51,782 bases of DNA from CAYVFC01 sp964450715 (GTDB lineage: Bacteria; Myxococcota_A; Polyangia; Polyangiales; JAFGIB01): the NCBI GenBank assembly GCA_964450715.1, contig CAYVFC010000048.1, forward strand, positions 1 to 51,782, read 5' to 3'. Positions 43,867 to 51,714 of the stretch are shown piece by piece. The first letter of the stretch is position 1. Each line of letters begins with the position of its first letter. The notes beneath the pieces were generated by a model that was given only the letters and a program-made list of their open reading frames with translations, was not told the origin of the DNA and made no database searches. The position numbers were made by a program, and so were the translations under genes.

Positions 43867-44811
43867 GTGTTCCCGACCTTCGCCAGGCTGCTCGGCGAGA
43901 GCTTACCCGCCTACTTCACGCTGTTGACGACCGGCTTCATCCTGGCCACTTTTTTCGGCGCGCGTTGGGCCAAACGCTCGGGTCTGGACCACGACGTGGT
44001 GATCGATCTGGGATTGATAGCGGTACTGGCCGGGGTAGGGGGGGGACGCATCCTGCATGTGTTGGCCGACGGATACTTCTGGGACTACGTGCACCTGTGC
44101 ACCGATCCCTCTCGAGTCGTCTGGACCACCGTCGCCTCGCAGGCGGAGTGCGTACGCCTGAAGGGAGCCTGGGACGTAGGCGAAGCCGTCTGCCGAGCCG
44201 CCGAGCGCGATTGTCTAGCCTGGGCGAAGTTTTGGAGCGGGGGGCTCACCTACTACGGCGGCCTGCTCTTCGCCGCGGCGGTCGGTATCTGGTTTTTGAG
44301 GCGCGAGCGCTTCCCGCTCGGCAAGGGCGTGGATATGGCCGGGATGGTCATCCCCATCGGGCTCTTTTTCGGCAGGCTCGGCTGCTTCTTCGGCGGTTGT
44401 TGCTTCGGCCGGACGACGGAATATGCCATCGGGGTCTCCTTTCCCCCGCATTCTCCGGCCAGCGTCAAGCAGTTCGAGCAGGAGCTGCTCGCCAGCAAGA
44501 GCCTGCCATCGCTCCCGGTGCACCCCACGCAGCTGTACGAGGCCGGGGGCTGTCTGCTCATCGCCGCCGTTCTCGCCCTCTGGGTTCACCCGCGCAAGCG
44601 TTTCGACGGCCAGGTCTTCTGCCTCTTTCTCATCGCCTACGCCGCGCTCCGCTTCCTGCTGGAGTTTTTCCGGGCCGACGACCGCGGAGGCCTGCTGGGC
44701 CTGTCCACCTCCCAGCTCATAGGGCTCGCCGCCGTCGCCGCCGCCGGTTGGCTCTGGGTATTGCTGGCTCGCCGCGCCGAGCGAATCCTGGCCGGAACCG
44801 CCGCCGATTGA
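43867..44811 (+). CDS. lgt: Prolipoprotein diacylglyceryl transferase
   Basis: Lgt attaches diacylglycerol from phosphatidylglycerol to the lipobox Cys. The protein is a seven-TM type with the signature region GLFFGRLGCFFGGCCFGRTT, which keeps the catalytic-region Arg though the usual Asn are Cys/Gly, and HPTQLYEAGG. An insertion at residues ~78-117 between TM segments carries four Cys and is probably disulfide-bonded outside the membrane. It starts with GTG 2 bp after the lspA stop, so the two are translationally coupled. This makes a complete Lgt-LspA pair for lipoproteins such as those at 12431 and 18541. Confidence 0.93.
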   Translation: MFPTFARLLGESLPAYFTLLTTGFILATFFGARWAKRSGLDHDVVIDLGLIAVLAGVGGGRILHVLADGYFWDYVHLCTDPSRVVWTTVASQAECVRLKGAWDVGEAVCRAAERDCLAWAKFWSGGLTYYGGLLFAAAVGIWFLRRERFPLGKGVDMAGMVIPIGLFFGRLGCFFGGCCFGRTTEYAIGVSFPPHSPASVKQFEQELLASKSLPSLPVHPTQLYEAGGCLLIAAVLALWVHPRKRFDGQVFCLFLIAYAALRFLLEFFRADDRGGLLGLSTSQLIGLAAVAAAGWLWVLLARRAERILAGTAAD

Positions 44812-44870
44812 CCGGCCGGCCTGTGACCTTCAGCCTATCGGTAGGCGCGAGGTTCGGAGCAGAAGTCCAC

Positions 44871-44891
44871 GGGCGGGCGCAAGGCCCGCCC
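44871..44891. repeat. Short GC hairpin GGGCGGGC-GCAAG-GCCCGCCC between convergent lgt and parB
   Basis: A perfect 8-bp stem with 5-nt loop. The surrounding sequence CCACGGGCGGGCGCAAGGCC resembles a dispersed intergenic repeat seen in other genomes, as I recall. It may work as a two-way terminator although no T run follows. Confidence 0.55.
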
Positions 44892-44942
44892 CTACAGGGT
44901 TTGAAGCGCGCCCCTGCGGGCCTGCCAGGTCACGATTTGAAG

Positions 44943-44993
44943 TATATATCGAGTAAATTATACGACTAATGTTTTAAGAATATATCGAGTAAA
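44943..44993. repeat. 14-bp direct repeat (36-bp offset) at the end of parB
   Basis: ATATATCGAGTAAA occurs at 44944-44957, downstream of the parB stop, and at 44980-44993, inside the last codons of parB. The 36-bp offset equals 12 codons, suggesting a small duplication that extended or replaced the parB C-terminus. The patch is markedly A/T-rich against its surroundings. Confidence 0.7.
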
Positions 44994-45838
44994 CGATCCA
45001 GCTCGTCGTAACTGGAAAAAGGGACGGTCAGGTGACCCTTGCCGTTGCGGTCGGCCACCGTGACCCGTGTGCCCAGGGCTCGGGTGAGGCGGTGCTCCAG
45101 ATCCCGTACGTTCGCGCTCTTGCTGGTGCGACCGGCCTTTTCTTCGCCGCCGGCCGTGGTGCGCGGGGCGGCGGCGCGCGCCTGCCGCTCGGTCTCCCGT
45201 ACGCTCCAGCCCCTCTCCACGGCCTTGCGGGCCAGCCTTTCCATCAGCGACCGGTCGCCGGCGGTCAGCAGCGCGCGGCCGTGGCCCTCGCTGAGCTGGC
45301 CGTTGGCGATGCGGTCCAGGATTGACTCGGGCAGGTTCAGCAACCTGAGCGCGTTGGAAACAGTGGATCTATCCCTTCCGGTCAACGCGGCGATCGAGTC
45401 CTGGCTGTGCCCGTGCTCTTCCATCAGGCGTTGAAAGGCCCTGGCCACCTCGAGCGGGTTCAGGTCTTCCCGCTGCAGGTTCTCCACCAGCGCCGCCTCG
45501 AAGGCCTCGCCGTCCTGCATCTCGCGGACGATGACCGGAACCTCGAACACGCCGGCTCGCTGCGCGGCCCGCCACCGCCTCTCGCCGGCGATGATTTCGT
45601 ATCCGCCGCGGGCACGCCGCCGGACCAGCAACGGCGCCAGCAGCCCCTTGTCCTTAAGCGACTCGGCCAGGGCATCCAGCGACGCGTCGTCGAAGCGGGT
45701 TCGCGGCTGGCGGCTGGGATGAAGCTCCTCGATCCGGGCCATGAAATGGCTCTGCCCCGGGGTGGCGCCCGCCGGACCGGCAGGTAGCAGCGCGTCCAGC
45801 CCGCGTCCCAGCGCCCGTCTTTTACTCGGATCGGCCAT
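44966..45838 (-). CDS. parB: Chromosome-partitioning protein ParB
   Basis: ParB binds parS sites, slides as a CTP-dependent clamp and, with ParA, segregates chromosome origins. Visible parts: the N-terminal RRALGRGLDALLP (ParA-interacting); the LHPSRQPRTRFDDASLDALAESL and GYEIIAGERRWRAAQRAG CTP-binding motifs; the helix-turn-helix SQDSIAALTGRDRSTVSNALRLL; GHGRALL; and a C-terminal dimerisation end (PFSSYDELDRLLDIFL). It overlaps parA by 17 bp. The stop codon lies in an A/T-rich direct repeat. Confidence 0.97.
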   Translation of the reverse strand: MADPSKRRALGRGLDALLPAGPAGATPGQSHFMARIEELHPSRQPRTRFDDASLDALAESLKDKGLLAPLLVRRRARGGYEIIAGERRWRAAQRAGVFEVPVIVREMQDGEAFEAALVENLQREDLNPLEVARAFQRLMEEHGHSQDSIAALTGRDRSTVSNALRLLNLPESILDRIANGQLSEGHGRALLTAGDRSLMERLARKAVERGWSVRETERQARAAAPRTTAGGEEKAGRTSKSANVRDLEHRLTRALGTRVTVADRNGKGHLTVPFSSYDELDRLLDIFLKH

Positions 45839-46616
45839 CCTGCTCGTCGTTTACCACAGTAACATGACGGTCGAGGATCTCGCTCGCCAAATTCAGGTAT
45901 CCGTGCGAGCCCCTGCTGCTGGGATCGTAGAGCACTATCGGTTTGCCGTAGGAGGGAGCCTCCGCCAGCCGAACGTTTCGCGGGATGACCGTCTGGTAGA
46001 CGCGGAAATGCTTGGCGACCTCCGCCGCTACCTGATTCGAGAGGTTGTTTCGCGGGTCGAACATGGTCAGCAGCACCCCGTCCAGGCGCAGGGGTGGATT
46101 GAGCGTGCTGCGTACCCGGTTGATCGTGTTCATCAAGCTACCCAGCCCTTCCAGGGAGTAGTACTCGGCCTGCATGGGGACCATTACCGCGTCGGCGGCG
46201 ACCAGGGCGTTTATGGTGAGGATTCCCAGCGAGGGTGGGCAATCGATGAAGATGTAGTCGTAATGCTTGCGGACCGGCTGAAGCGAGCGGCGTAACCTCA
46301 GCGCGCGATCGCTCTCGTCTATAAGCTCGATCTCGGCGCCGGCCAGGTTCGTGCTGGAGGCGACCAGCTGCAGCCGCGGAAGCTCGGTCTTCGTGATGCT
46401 CTCCTGCAGAGCCGCGTCGCCGAGCAGAGCGGTATACAGCTCCTTGCCGTCGATCTTGCGGTCGTAGCCCAGACCGCTAGAAGCGTTTCCCTGCGGATCA
46501 GCATCGACGAGCAACACCCGTTGCTCGGCCACGGCCAGGCTCGCCGACAGGTTGACGGCCGTGGTGGTCTTTCCCACGCCGCCCTTCTGATTCGCGACTG
46601 CCACGACCAGAGCCAT
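45822..46616 (-). CDS. parA: Chromosome-partitioning ATPase ParA (Soj)
   Basis: A deviant Walker A ATPase of 264 residues with KGGVGKTTTAVNLSA (~residue 11), DADPQGNASSGLG, FIDCPPSLGILTINAL and PMQAEYYSLEGLG. The size and lack of an N-terminal HTH mark the chromosomal Soj type rather than a plasmid ParA. It is upstream of and overlaps parB. A chromosomal parAB often lies near the replication origin, but no parS, dnaA or rsmG is visible here. Confidence 0.97.
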   Translation of the reverse strand: MALVVAVANQKGGVGKTTTAVNLSASLAVAEQRVLLVDADPQGNASSGLGYDRKIDGKELYTALLGDAALQESITKTELPRLQLVASSTNLAGAEIELIDESDRALRLRRSLQPVRKHYDYIFIDCPPSLGILTINALVAADAVMVPMQAEYYSLEGLGSLMNTINRVRSTLNPPLRLDGVLLTMFDPRNNLSNQVAAEVAKHFRVYQTVIPRNVRLAEAPSYGKPIVLYDPSSRGSHGYLNLASEILDRHVTVVNDEQDGRSE

Positions 46617-46798
46617 GCGCGGAGTCTACCACCAACACGGGGAGGGGGGAGTAGGTCGGTTTTTTGCGCGATGTAAGTGTCAGTAGTACCGTGTCGCCTA
46701 AGGTAGGATAAGGTGGTCACACAGACTACCTGTTCCGCTGGCGGTAGGTGTGCTGACCAGCGGTTCCTTGGGCAGGTGACCGTGGAAGGAATGGTTCC

Positions 46799-46972
46799 AT
46801 GAACCGTTACAACGCACCCAAGAACTACGATTCGTACCAGGACTTCGAACGGGAGGAGATCCGTCCCCTTTTCAGGATCGGTTTTTCCCTGGATGACCTG
46901 GAAAACGAGGCTAACTTTAGGGAGCGGGACTACCCGGCGGACGACGAGCTACGGGAGCTCGAATTCGAGTAG
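46799..46972 (+). CDS. Small acidic protein (57 residues)
   Basis: The ORF begins ATG AAC CGT TAC and encodes MNRYNAPKNYDSYQDFEREE, then IRPLFRIGFSLDDLENEA and a Glu/Asp-rich end DDELRELEFE. AAGGA at 46786-46790 is 8 nt before the ATG. Strong charge bias, no signal peptide and a good ribosome-binding site argue that it is real. It is divergent from parA and ends 6 bp before the long palindrome at 46979. I do not know its function; it looks like a small cytoplasmic adaptor. Confidence 0.6.
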   Translation: MNRYNAPKNYDSYQDFEREEIRPLFRIGFSLDDLENEANFRERDYPADDELRELEFE

Positions 46973-46978
46973 CCACCG

Positions 46979-47165
46979 TCTAGACTCGAGTTTGGCGGAT
47001 TTTTTACTACTACGAGCGGTCCAAAACGCGCCTAGCTGCGTCAGGCGAGCCGTTTTTATGCTCGACGTAGCTCCACTACGCCTGCGCAAAAACGGCTCGC
47101 CTTCTGTGCTATCCGCGTTTTGTCCTCGTTCTAGCTACGCAAAAACCGCCACACTCGAGTCTAGA
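46979..47165. repeat. 187-bp long imperfect palindrome
   Basis: The outer arms 46979-46998 (TCTAGACTCGAGTTTGGCGG) and 47146-47165 pair with one mismatch. AAAACGCG (47023-47030) pairs with CGCGTTTT (47114-47121). GGCGAGCCGTTTTT (47044-47057) pairs perfectly with 47088-47101, and CGTAG/CTACG closes the central loop. The element ends 3 bp before the ribosome-binding site of map. There is no coding capacity, and it is distinct in sequence from the palindrome at 9895. Confidence 0.85.
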
Positions 47166-47179
47166 TCCAGGAGCGAGCA

Positions 47180-48016
47180 GTGACCGCGGTCGAGATCATG
47201 AGCCCCCGCGTATTGGAGCGGGTACGCGAGGCGTGTCGTCTGGCCGCGGAAACGCTGATCATGGTCGGACGCCATATCGGGCCCGGCATCACCACCGAGG
47301 AGATCAACCGCCTGGTTCACGACTACACCGTGGCCCAAGGTGCCTGGCCCTCGCCACTCAACTACCACGGCTTTCCCAAGAGCGTCTGCACCAGCGTCAA
47401 CGAGGTGGTCTGTCACGGTATTCCCGAGCCTCGGGTGCTGGAGCCGGGCGACATCGTGAACGTGGACGTCACCTCGCGCTACCCGGCGGACGGCGGTTGT
47501 CACGGGGATACCAGCGCTACTTTTTACGTCGGTGAGCCCTCGGAAGAGGCCCGACACGTGGTCGAGGTCGCTCGCCAGTGCTTGGAAGTGGGAATCGAGC
47601 AGGTGCGAGACGGCGCCCGCATCGGGGATATCGGGGCCGCGATACAGGCATTTGCCGAGTCCCGGGGCTGCTCGGTGGTCCGGGATTACGTGGGGCATGG
47701 AACCGGTCGGGAGTTTCACACCGCGCCTCAGGTGCCCCATTTCGGCAAACCGGGGACGGGAAGGCGTATCCGGGAAGGCATGGTCTTCACCATCGAGCCG
47801 ATGATCAACGCGGGCGGGTACGAATGCGAGGTCCTCGATGACGGATGGACCGTGGTCACCCGCGACCGTTCCCTTTCCGCCCAGTTCGAGCATACCGTGC
47901 TGGTGACGCGTCGCGGTTGCGAGGTCCTGACGCGCCGCGCCGAGCCCCTGCGATCGAGCGAAGACCTTCCCTGGTCCGTGCTCGGCCCCACGGCGCTGCC
48001 GGTTTCCCCGGGTTGA
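47180..48016 (+). CDS. map: Methionine aminopeptidase, type I
   Basis: Map removes the N-terminal Met from nascent proteins. The five metal ligands are visible at about D96 (VNVDVTS), D110 (HGDTSATF), H173 (YVGHGTGREFH), E206 (FTIEPM) and E237 (QFEHTVL). The C-terminal ~20 residues extend past the usual end. GTG 47180 has AGGAG 6 nt upstream; ATG 47198 is the alternative. The ribosome-binding site lies right at the edge of the palindrome at 46979-47165, so folding of that RNA could affect translation. Confidence 0.95.
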   Translation: MTAVEIMSPRVLERVREACRLAAETLIMVGRHIGPGITTEEINRLVHDYTVAQGAWPSPLNYHGFPKSVCTSVNEVVCHGIPEPRVLEPGDIVNVDVTSRYPADGGCHGDTSATFYVGEPSEEARHVVEVARQCLEVGIEQVRDGARIGDIGAAIQAFAESRGCSVVRDYVGHGTGREFHTAPQVPHFGKPGTGRRIREGMVFTIEPMINAGGYECEVLDDGWTVVTRDRSLSAQFEHTVLVTRRGCEVLTRRAEPLRSSEDLPWSVLGPTALPVSPG

Positions 48017-48140
48017 ACGGCAAAAATCGACCGGAAGAGCGCCTGGCCCTTTCTTCGCAGTAAAAGTGGGCCTATTCTGGTGTCCAGTAATCGGACGAGC
48101 GGTCGCGGCCGCCCCTCCTTTTCCCAGGAACAGGTTCCGA

Positions 48141-48950
48141 ATGGTCGAGCAGACTACTTTCCGCATCGAGCTACCGTCGTTCGAGGGGCCGCTCGACCTG
48201 CTGCTTCACCTGATACGTAAGCACGAGCTCGATATTATGGACCTGCCGGTCGCTTTCGTGACCGAGCGCTACCTCGACTACCTGGCGCTGATGAGGGAGC
48301 TCGATCTGGACGTGGCCAGCGAATACCTGCTGATGGCGGCCACGCTGGCCCACATCAAGTCCAAGATGCTCCTCCCCACGCCTCCGCAGGACCAGGACGA
48401 GGAGGGAGCCGAGCAGGAAGACCCCCGGGCGGAGCTGATCCGTAGGCTGCTCGAGTACCAAAAATACAAGGAAGCCGCGGAAAACCTGGGTGGAATGCCC
48501 ATCCAGGGGCGCGACGTATTCGTCCGCGGCGCGGCCGTACCGGAGAACGAGGGACCAGCGCCGCTGGCCGAGATCGGTCTTTTCAAGCTGCTCGACGCCT
48601 TCGAGGCTGTGCTGAAGAGGCTGGAAGGCCGCACGACCTTCGAGGTGACCACCGAGCGGATCACCATCAGCGCCCGTATCAGCCAGCTGACCGATATGCT
48701 CCGGGACCGGCGCCTCTGCCGGTTCGAGGAGCTCTTCGACGAGTTGTACAGTCGCTACGACGTGATCGTTACCTTCCTCGCCACCCTGGAGATGGTCAAA
48801 CGGCACATCGCGCGCGTCTATCAAGCCGACTATGGATCGACGATCTACCTGAGGTTCGCGTTGCTCGAAGCGGAATCGCCGACCATACCTCCGCAACCCG
48901 CCGAGGAGAACGGGCAGGGAACCGAGGTAAAGGAGCGAGATGAGCGATGA
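48141..48950 (+). CDS. scpA: Segregation and condensation protein A
   Basis: ScpA is the kleisin that bridges SMC heads with ScpB. The N-terminal FRIELPSFEGPLDLLLHLIR and DIMDLPVAFVTERYLDYL and the helix YLLMAATLAHIKSKMLLP are typical, as is the C-terminal winged helix (TFEVTTERITISARI...RRLCRFEELF...ATLEMVKRHIARVYQ). ATG 48141 is preferred because the family motif starts right after it; the frame is open to 48066 but that part has no similarity. The stop overlaps the scpB start (ATGA). Confidence 0.95.
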   Translation: MVEQTTFRIELPSFEGPLDLLLHLIRKHELDIMDLPVAFVTERYLDYLALMRELDLDVASEYLLMAATLAHIKSKMLLPTPPQDQDEEGAEQEDPRAELIRRLLEYQKYKEAAENLGGMPIQGRDVFVRGAAVPENEGPAPLAEIGLFKLLDAFEAVLKRLEGRTTFEVTTERITISARISQLTDMLRDRRLCRFEELFDELYSRYDVIVTFLATLEMVKRHIARVYQADYGSTIYLRFALLEAESPTIPPQPAEENGQGTEVKERDER

Positions 48951-49894
48951 GCAGAGCCGGTTCGAAAAAGAGGAATGAAGCCGGTTTGCGCGCTGTCTCC
49001 CCGGAGACGAGCGCCACGGCGGCCGAGGAACCGGAGCAGAGCGCGCAGAGCGAACAGGAGGTCGCCGGTGAGCAAGGCGCTCCGGCCGGCGGGCGTGCTT
49101 CGCGCGGGCTCCCCCCGGACCGGCTCAAGGCCGCATTGGAAAGCCTGGTTTTCGTCTCCGACAAACCGGTCGCGCCCGCCCAGCTGGCCAAGGTCGTGCG
49201 GACCCCTGCCGCCGTGGTCAGGAGTGCGCTCGAAGAGCTCGTTTCCGACTACCGGGAACGGGGGATAGAGCTGGCCCAGGTCGGAGGGGGGTATCTGTTT
49301 CGATCCGCCTCGGAAAGCGCGCCCTATGTGAAGGAATTTCTGGCTCAGCGGCCGGTTCGCTTGACCAGGGCGCAACTGGAAACGCTGGCCATCGTTTCCT
49401 ACCGGCAGCCCGCCACCCGACCCGAGATCGAGGAGATCCGGGGGGTCGACACCGGATCGGCGTTGCACGTGCTGCTGGAACGGGGGCTGCTGAAGATACT
49501 GGGGCGTAAGGACGAGCCGGGTCGACCTCTGCTTTACGGGACCACGCCGTATTTTCTGGAGTTTTTCGGGCTCAGGAGCTTGAAGGACCTGCCCACTCTC
49601 CGAGAATTCAGCGAGCTTTCCGAGGAGAGTCGGGACCTGTACGCGAGAAAGATGGGCAATTCGCCGGAACAGGAGGGGGTGGGCGAAGCGCAGATGGAGG
49701 GCGCCGTGAGCGCCGGCGACCGTCCCGAAGCCGAAGCAGAGGCGGCGGAGCCAGACGCCCCGGACGGTGACGGAGCTGACCCGGATGACGCGGGCGGACG
49801 AGACCCGGAGTTGTCCCGCGGGGACCGGGAAGTATCAGAAGGGGACGGATCAGAAGGCGCCGGAGGAGAGAAAACGGACGACGCCGGCCCATAG
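48947..49894 (+). CDS. scpB: Segregation and condensation protein B
   Basis: ScpB is the winged-helix dimer that joins ScpA and SMC. The core (~residues 50-215) shows LKAALESLVFVSDKPV, GIELAQVGGGYLFR, RLTRAQLETLAIVSYRQP, ATRPEIEEIRGVDTGSALHV and KDEPGRPLLYGTT. An extra Ala/Glu-rich N-terminus (~50 residues) and an acidic Glu/Asp/Gly-rich tail (~80 residues) flank it, and both look disordered. It overlaps scpA by 4 bp. An smc gene is not in the window. Confidence 0.95.
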   Translation: MSRAGSKKRNEAGLRAVSPETSATAAEEPEQSAQSEQEVAGEQGAPAGGRASRGLPPDRLKAALESLVFVSDKPVAPAQLAKVVRTPAAVVRSALEELVSDYRERGIELAQVGGGYLFRSASESAPYVKEFLAQRPVRLTRAQLETLAIVSYRQPATRPEIEEIRGVDTGSALHVLLERGLLKILGRKDEPGRPLLYGTTPYFLEFFGLRSLKDLPTLREFSELSEESRDLYARKMGNSPEQEGVGEAQMEGAVSAGDRPEAEAEAAEPDAPDGDGADPDDAGGRDPELSRGDREVSEGDGSEGAGGEKTDDAGP

Positions 49895-49951
49895 ATCCGT
49901 CGTCCGGTCGGAATAAGCGCCCGTGAACGTGCGTCTTTTGCAGCGGGAAGG

Positions 49952-49957
49952 TATAAT
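49952..49957 (+). promoter_or_regulatory. Consensus -10 box TATAAT before the kinase gene
   Basis: A perfect TATAAT in a GC-rich gap, 29 bp before the ATG at 49987. No convincing -35 is found at 16-18 bp spacing. It would give a leader of about 23 nt. Confidence 0.45.
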
Positions 49958-49986
49958 CAACATTCTACGACCGAGGGTGTTGGGCA

Positions 49987-51606
49987 ATGGCAGAAGAGGG
50001 CGGAAAGGTCAGGAACAGTGCCGTAACCACGCGCTCGCAGATCGTTGCCGTGCGGGACGAGGAGGAGAAGAGAATCGACGATCCCTTGATCGGCACGGTG
50101 CTGGACGGCCGGTACCAGATCGAAAGCGTGCTGGGCGAAGGGGGAATGGGAATCGTCTACCGCGCGGTCCATACCACCCTGGGCAAGCAGCTGGCGATCA
50201 AGGTTCTGCGTCCAGAGGTTTCCAAGAAAGAAGAGATACTGGCTCGCTTCAAGCAAGAAGCGCGAAGCGCGTCCGCCGTTGGTAACCAGCACATCATCGA
50301 TATCAGCGACTTCGGGGTCCTCCCGGACGGCTCCACCTACTTCGTTATGGAGTTCCTCGGGGGGCAGTCGCTCACCCAGGCGCTGCACGACGGCAAGTTC
50401 GAGACCGCCCGCACCATACACATCGCCAAGCAGCTATGTAACGCCCTGGGGGCAGCGCACGAGATCGGGGTGGTGCATCGCGACCTCAAACCGGACAACG
50501 TGCAGCTGGTGCCTAGGGATGGCACCGCGGATTTCGTCAAGGTGCTCGATTTCGGCATCGCCAAGGTGGGAGGCGCCAGCAGCAAGCTGACCCAGGCCGG
50601 GCAGGTATTCGGCACGCCCCACTACATGTCGCCCGAGCAGTGCGCTGGAAGCGCGGTGGACGACCGCACCGATATCTATGCCCTGGGCGTGATGATGTAC
50701 GAGATGGCCACCGGGCAAGTGCCGTTCGACGCCGACAACCTGATGGGCATTCTCACCAAGCACATGTACGAGAACCCGATCCCGCCCAGGGATTTCGATC
50801 CGCCGACCGAAGTGCCCCCGGCGTTGGAAGCGGTGATCATGAAGGCTCTGGCCAAGAAGGCCGAAGGCCGCTACCAGAACATGAGCGAGATGTCCGCCGA
50901 CCTGCAGGCGGCCGAGACCGGGGCCACCCCGCGAGCGGTGGTGGAGGCGGTCGACAGGGGCTCGGGAAGCGCGACCGCGTCGGTGGGGGAAAAGGCCGGG
51001 GTCACGGTAGGAGTTCCCGCGCAGGAGATCCGGATCAAGAAGTCGCAGGCGCCCATCTACGTAGCCGTGGGGGCGGTGCTGTTGATCGGCGTCGGGGCGG
51101 CCTTCATGCTGGGTGGGTCGGATACCAACGCCGCGACCGATGAGGATGCCGAGCAGAACGTGATCGCTCCGGCTCCGGTCGGGCAACCGGCCGCGGCTGC
51201 CGAGACGGCCGAGAAAAAGCCCGAAGAAGCAAAAGAGAAGAGCGCTCCGCCGGCCGTCGAAAAGCCGACGATCCAGATCACCAGCGTACCGGAAGGGGCC
51301 GAGGTCTACCTGGCCGGCGCGCTGGTCGGCAATACCCCGTACGCGCTCGACAAGCCCGAGCGGAAAGAGGTGCTGGAGCTGGAGTTCCGCAAGGCCGGTT
51401 TCAAGGATAAGAAGGTCAAGATTTCTTCGTACACCTCGAAGAAGATGCAAGTCACCCTGGCCAAGGAATCGTCGCGCAGCTCGCGGTCGAGCCGAAGCAC
51501 GAGCACGGCCAAGAGGCCGAAGAAGCGGAGCGGTTCCTCGGGCCCGAGCTGGCCGGGAGCCGGCGAGCGGGCAGGGCGCACCGAGGTGCTCGACCCTTGG
51601 GACTAA
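49987..51606 (+). CDS. Membrane Ser/Thr protein kinase with PEGA domain
   Basis: A Hanks-type kinase domain fills residues ~38-310. It has the Gly loop LGEGGMGIVYRAV (~49), LAIKVLRPE with the catalytic Lys, HRDLKPDNV (~164), DFGIAK (~188), GTPHYMSPEQ and DIYALGVMMYEM. All catalytic residues are present. A linker and one TM helix (~355-377, IYVAVGAVLLIGVGAAFML) follow, then an Ala/Glu/Lys-rich stretch, a PEGA domain (~428-495, ITSVPEGAEVYLAGALVG) and a Ser/Arg-rich end. This layout is common in myxobacteria. Its substrates are unknown; the FHA protein at 20645 is the kind of phospho-Thr reader such kinases supply, but no direct link is shown. Confidence 0.93.
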   Translation: MAEEGGKVRNSAVTTRSQIVAVRDEEEKRIDDPLIGTVLDGRYQIESVLGEGGMGIVYRAVHTTLGKQLAIKVLRPEVSKKEEILARFKQEARSASAVGNQHIIDISDFGVLPDGSTYFVMEFLGGQSLTQALHDGKFETARTIHIAKQLCNALGAAHEIGVVHRDLKPDNVQLVPRDGTADFVKVLDFGIAKVGGASSKLTQAGQVFGTPHYMSPEQCAGSAVDDRTDIYALGVMMYEMATGQVPFDADNLMGILTKHMYENPIPPRDFDPPTEVPPALEAVIMKALAKKAEGRYQNMSEMSADLQAAETGATPRAVVEAVDRGSGSATASVGEKAGVTVGVPAQEIRIKKSQAPIYVAVGAVLLIGVGAAFMLGGSDTNAATDEDAEQNVIAPAPVGQPAAAAETAEKKPEEAKEKSAPPAVEKPTIQITSVPEGAEVYLAGALVGNTPYALDKPERKEVLELEFRKAGFKDKKVKISSYTSKKMQVTLAKESSRSSRSSRSTSTAKRPKKRSGSSGPSWPGAGERAGRTEVLDPWD

Positions 51607-51619
51607 CCCCACTCGTGTT

Positions 51620-51714
51620 GGGTATGCGATTCGCCTGGTTACTGCCGGCCGGAATCCGGTGCTTCTACCGAGGCTGACGCCACATAAAACGCCGGCGTAG
51701 CGAATCGCGTACCC
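51620..51714. repeat. 15-bp inverted repeat downstream of the kinase gene
   Basis: Arms 51620-51634 (GGGTATGCGATTCGC) and 51700-51714 (GCGAATCGCGTACCC) pair with one mismatch around a 65-bp interior. It begins 14 bp after the stop codon. It may be a terminator-type structure or another small inverted-repeat element. Confidence 0.65.

Noticed and set aside
46714..46767. Stem GGTCACACAGACTACC / GGTAGGTGTGCTGACC upstream of the small acidic gene
   Set aside because: Only short blocks pair, with several gaps; not clearly better than chance in GC-rich DNA.
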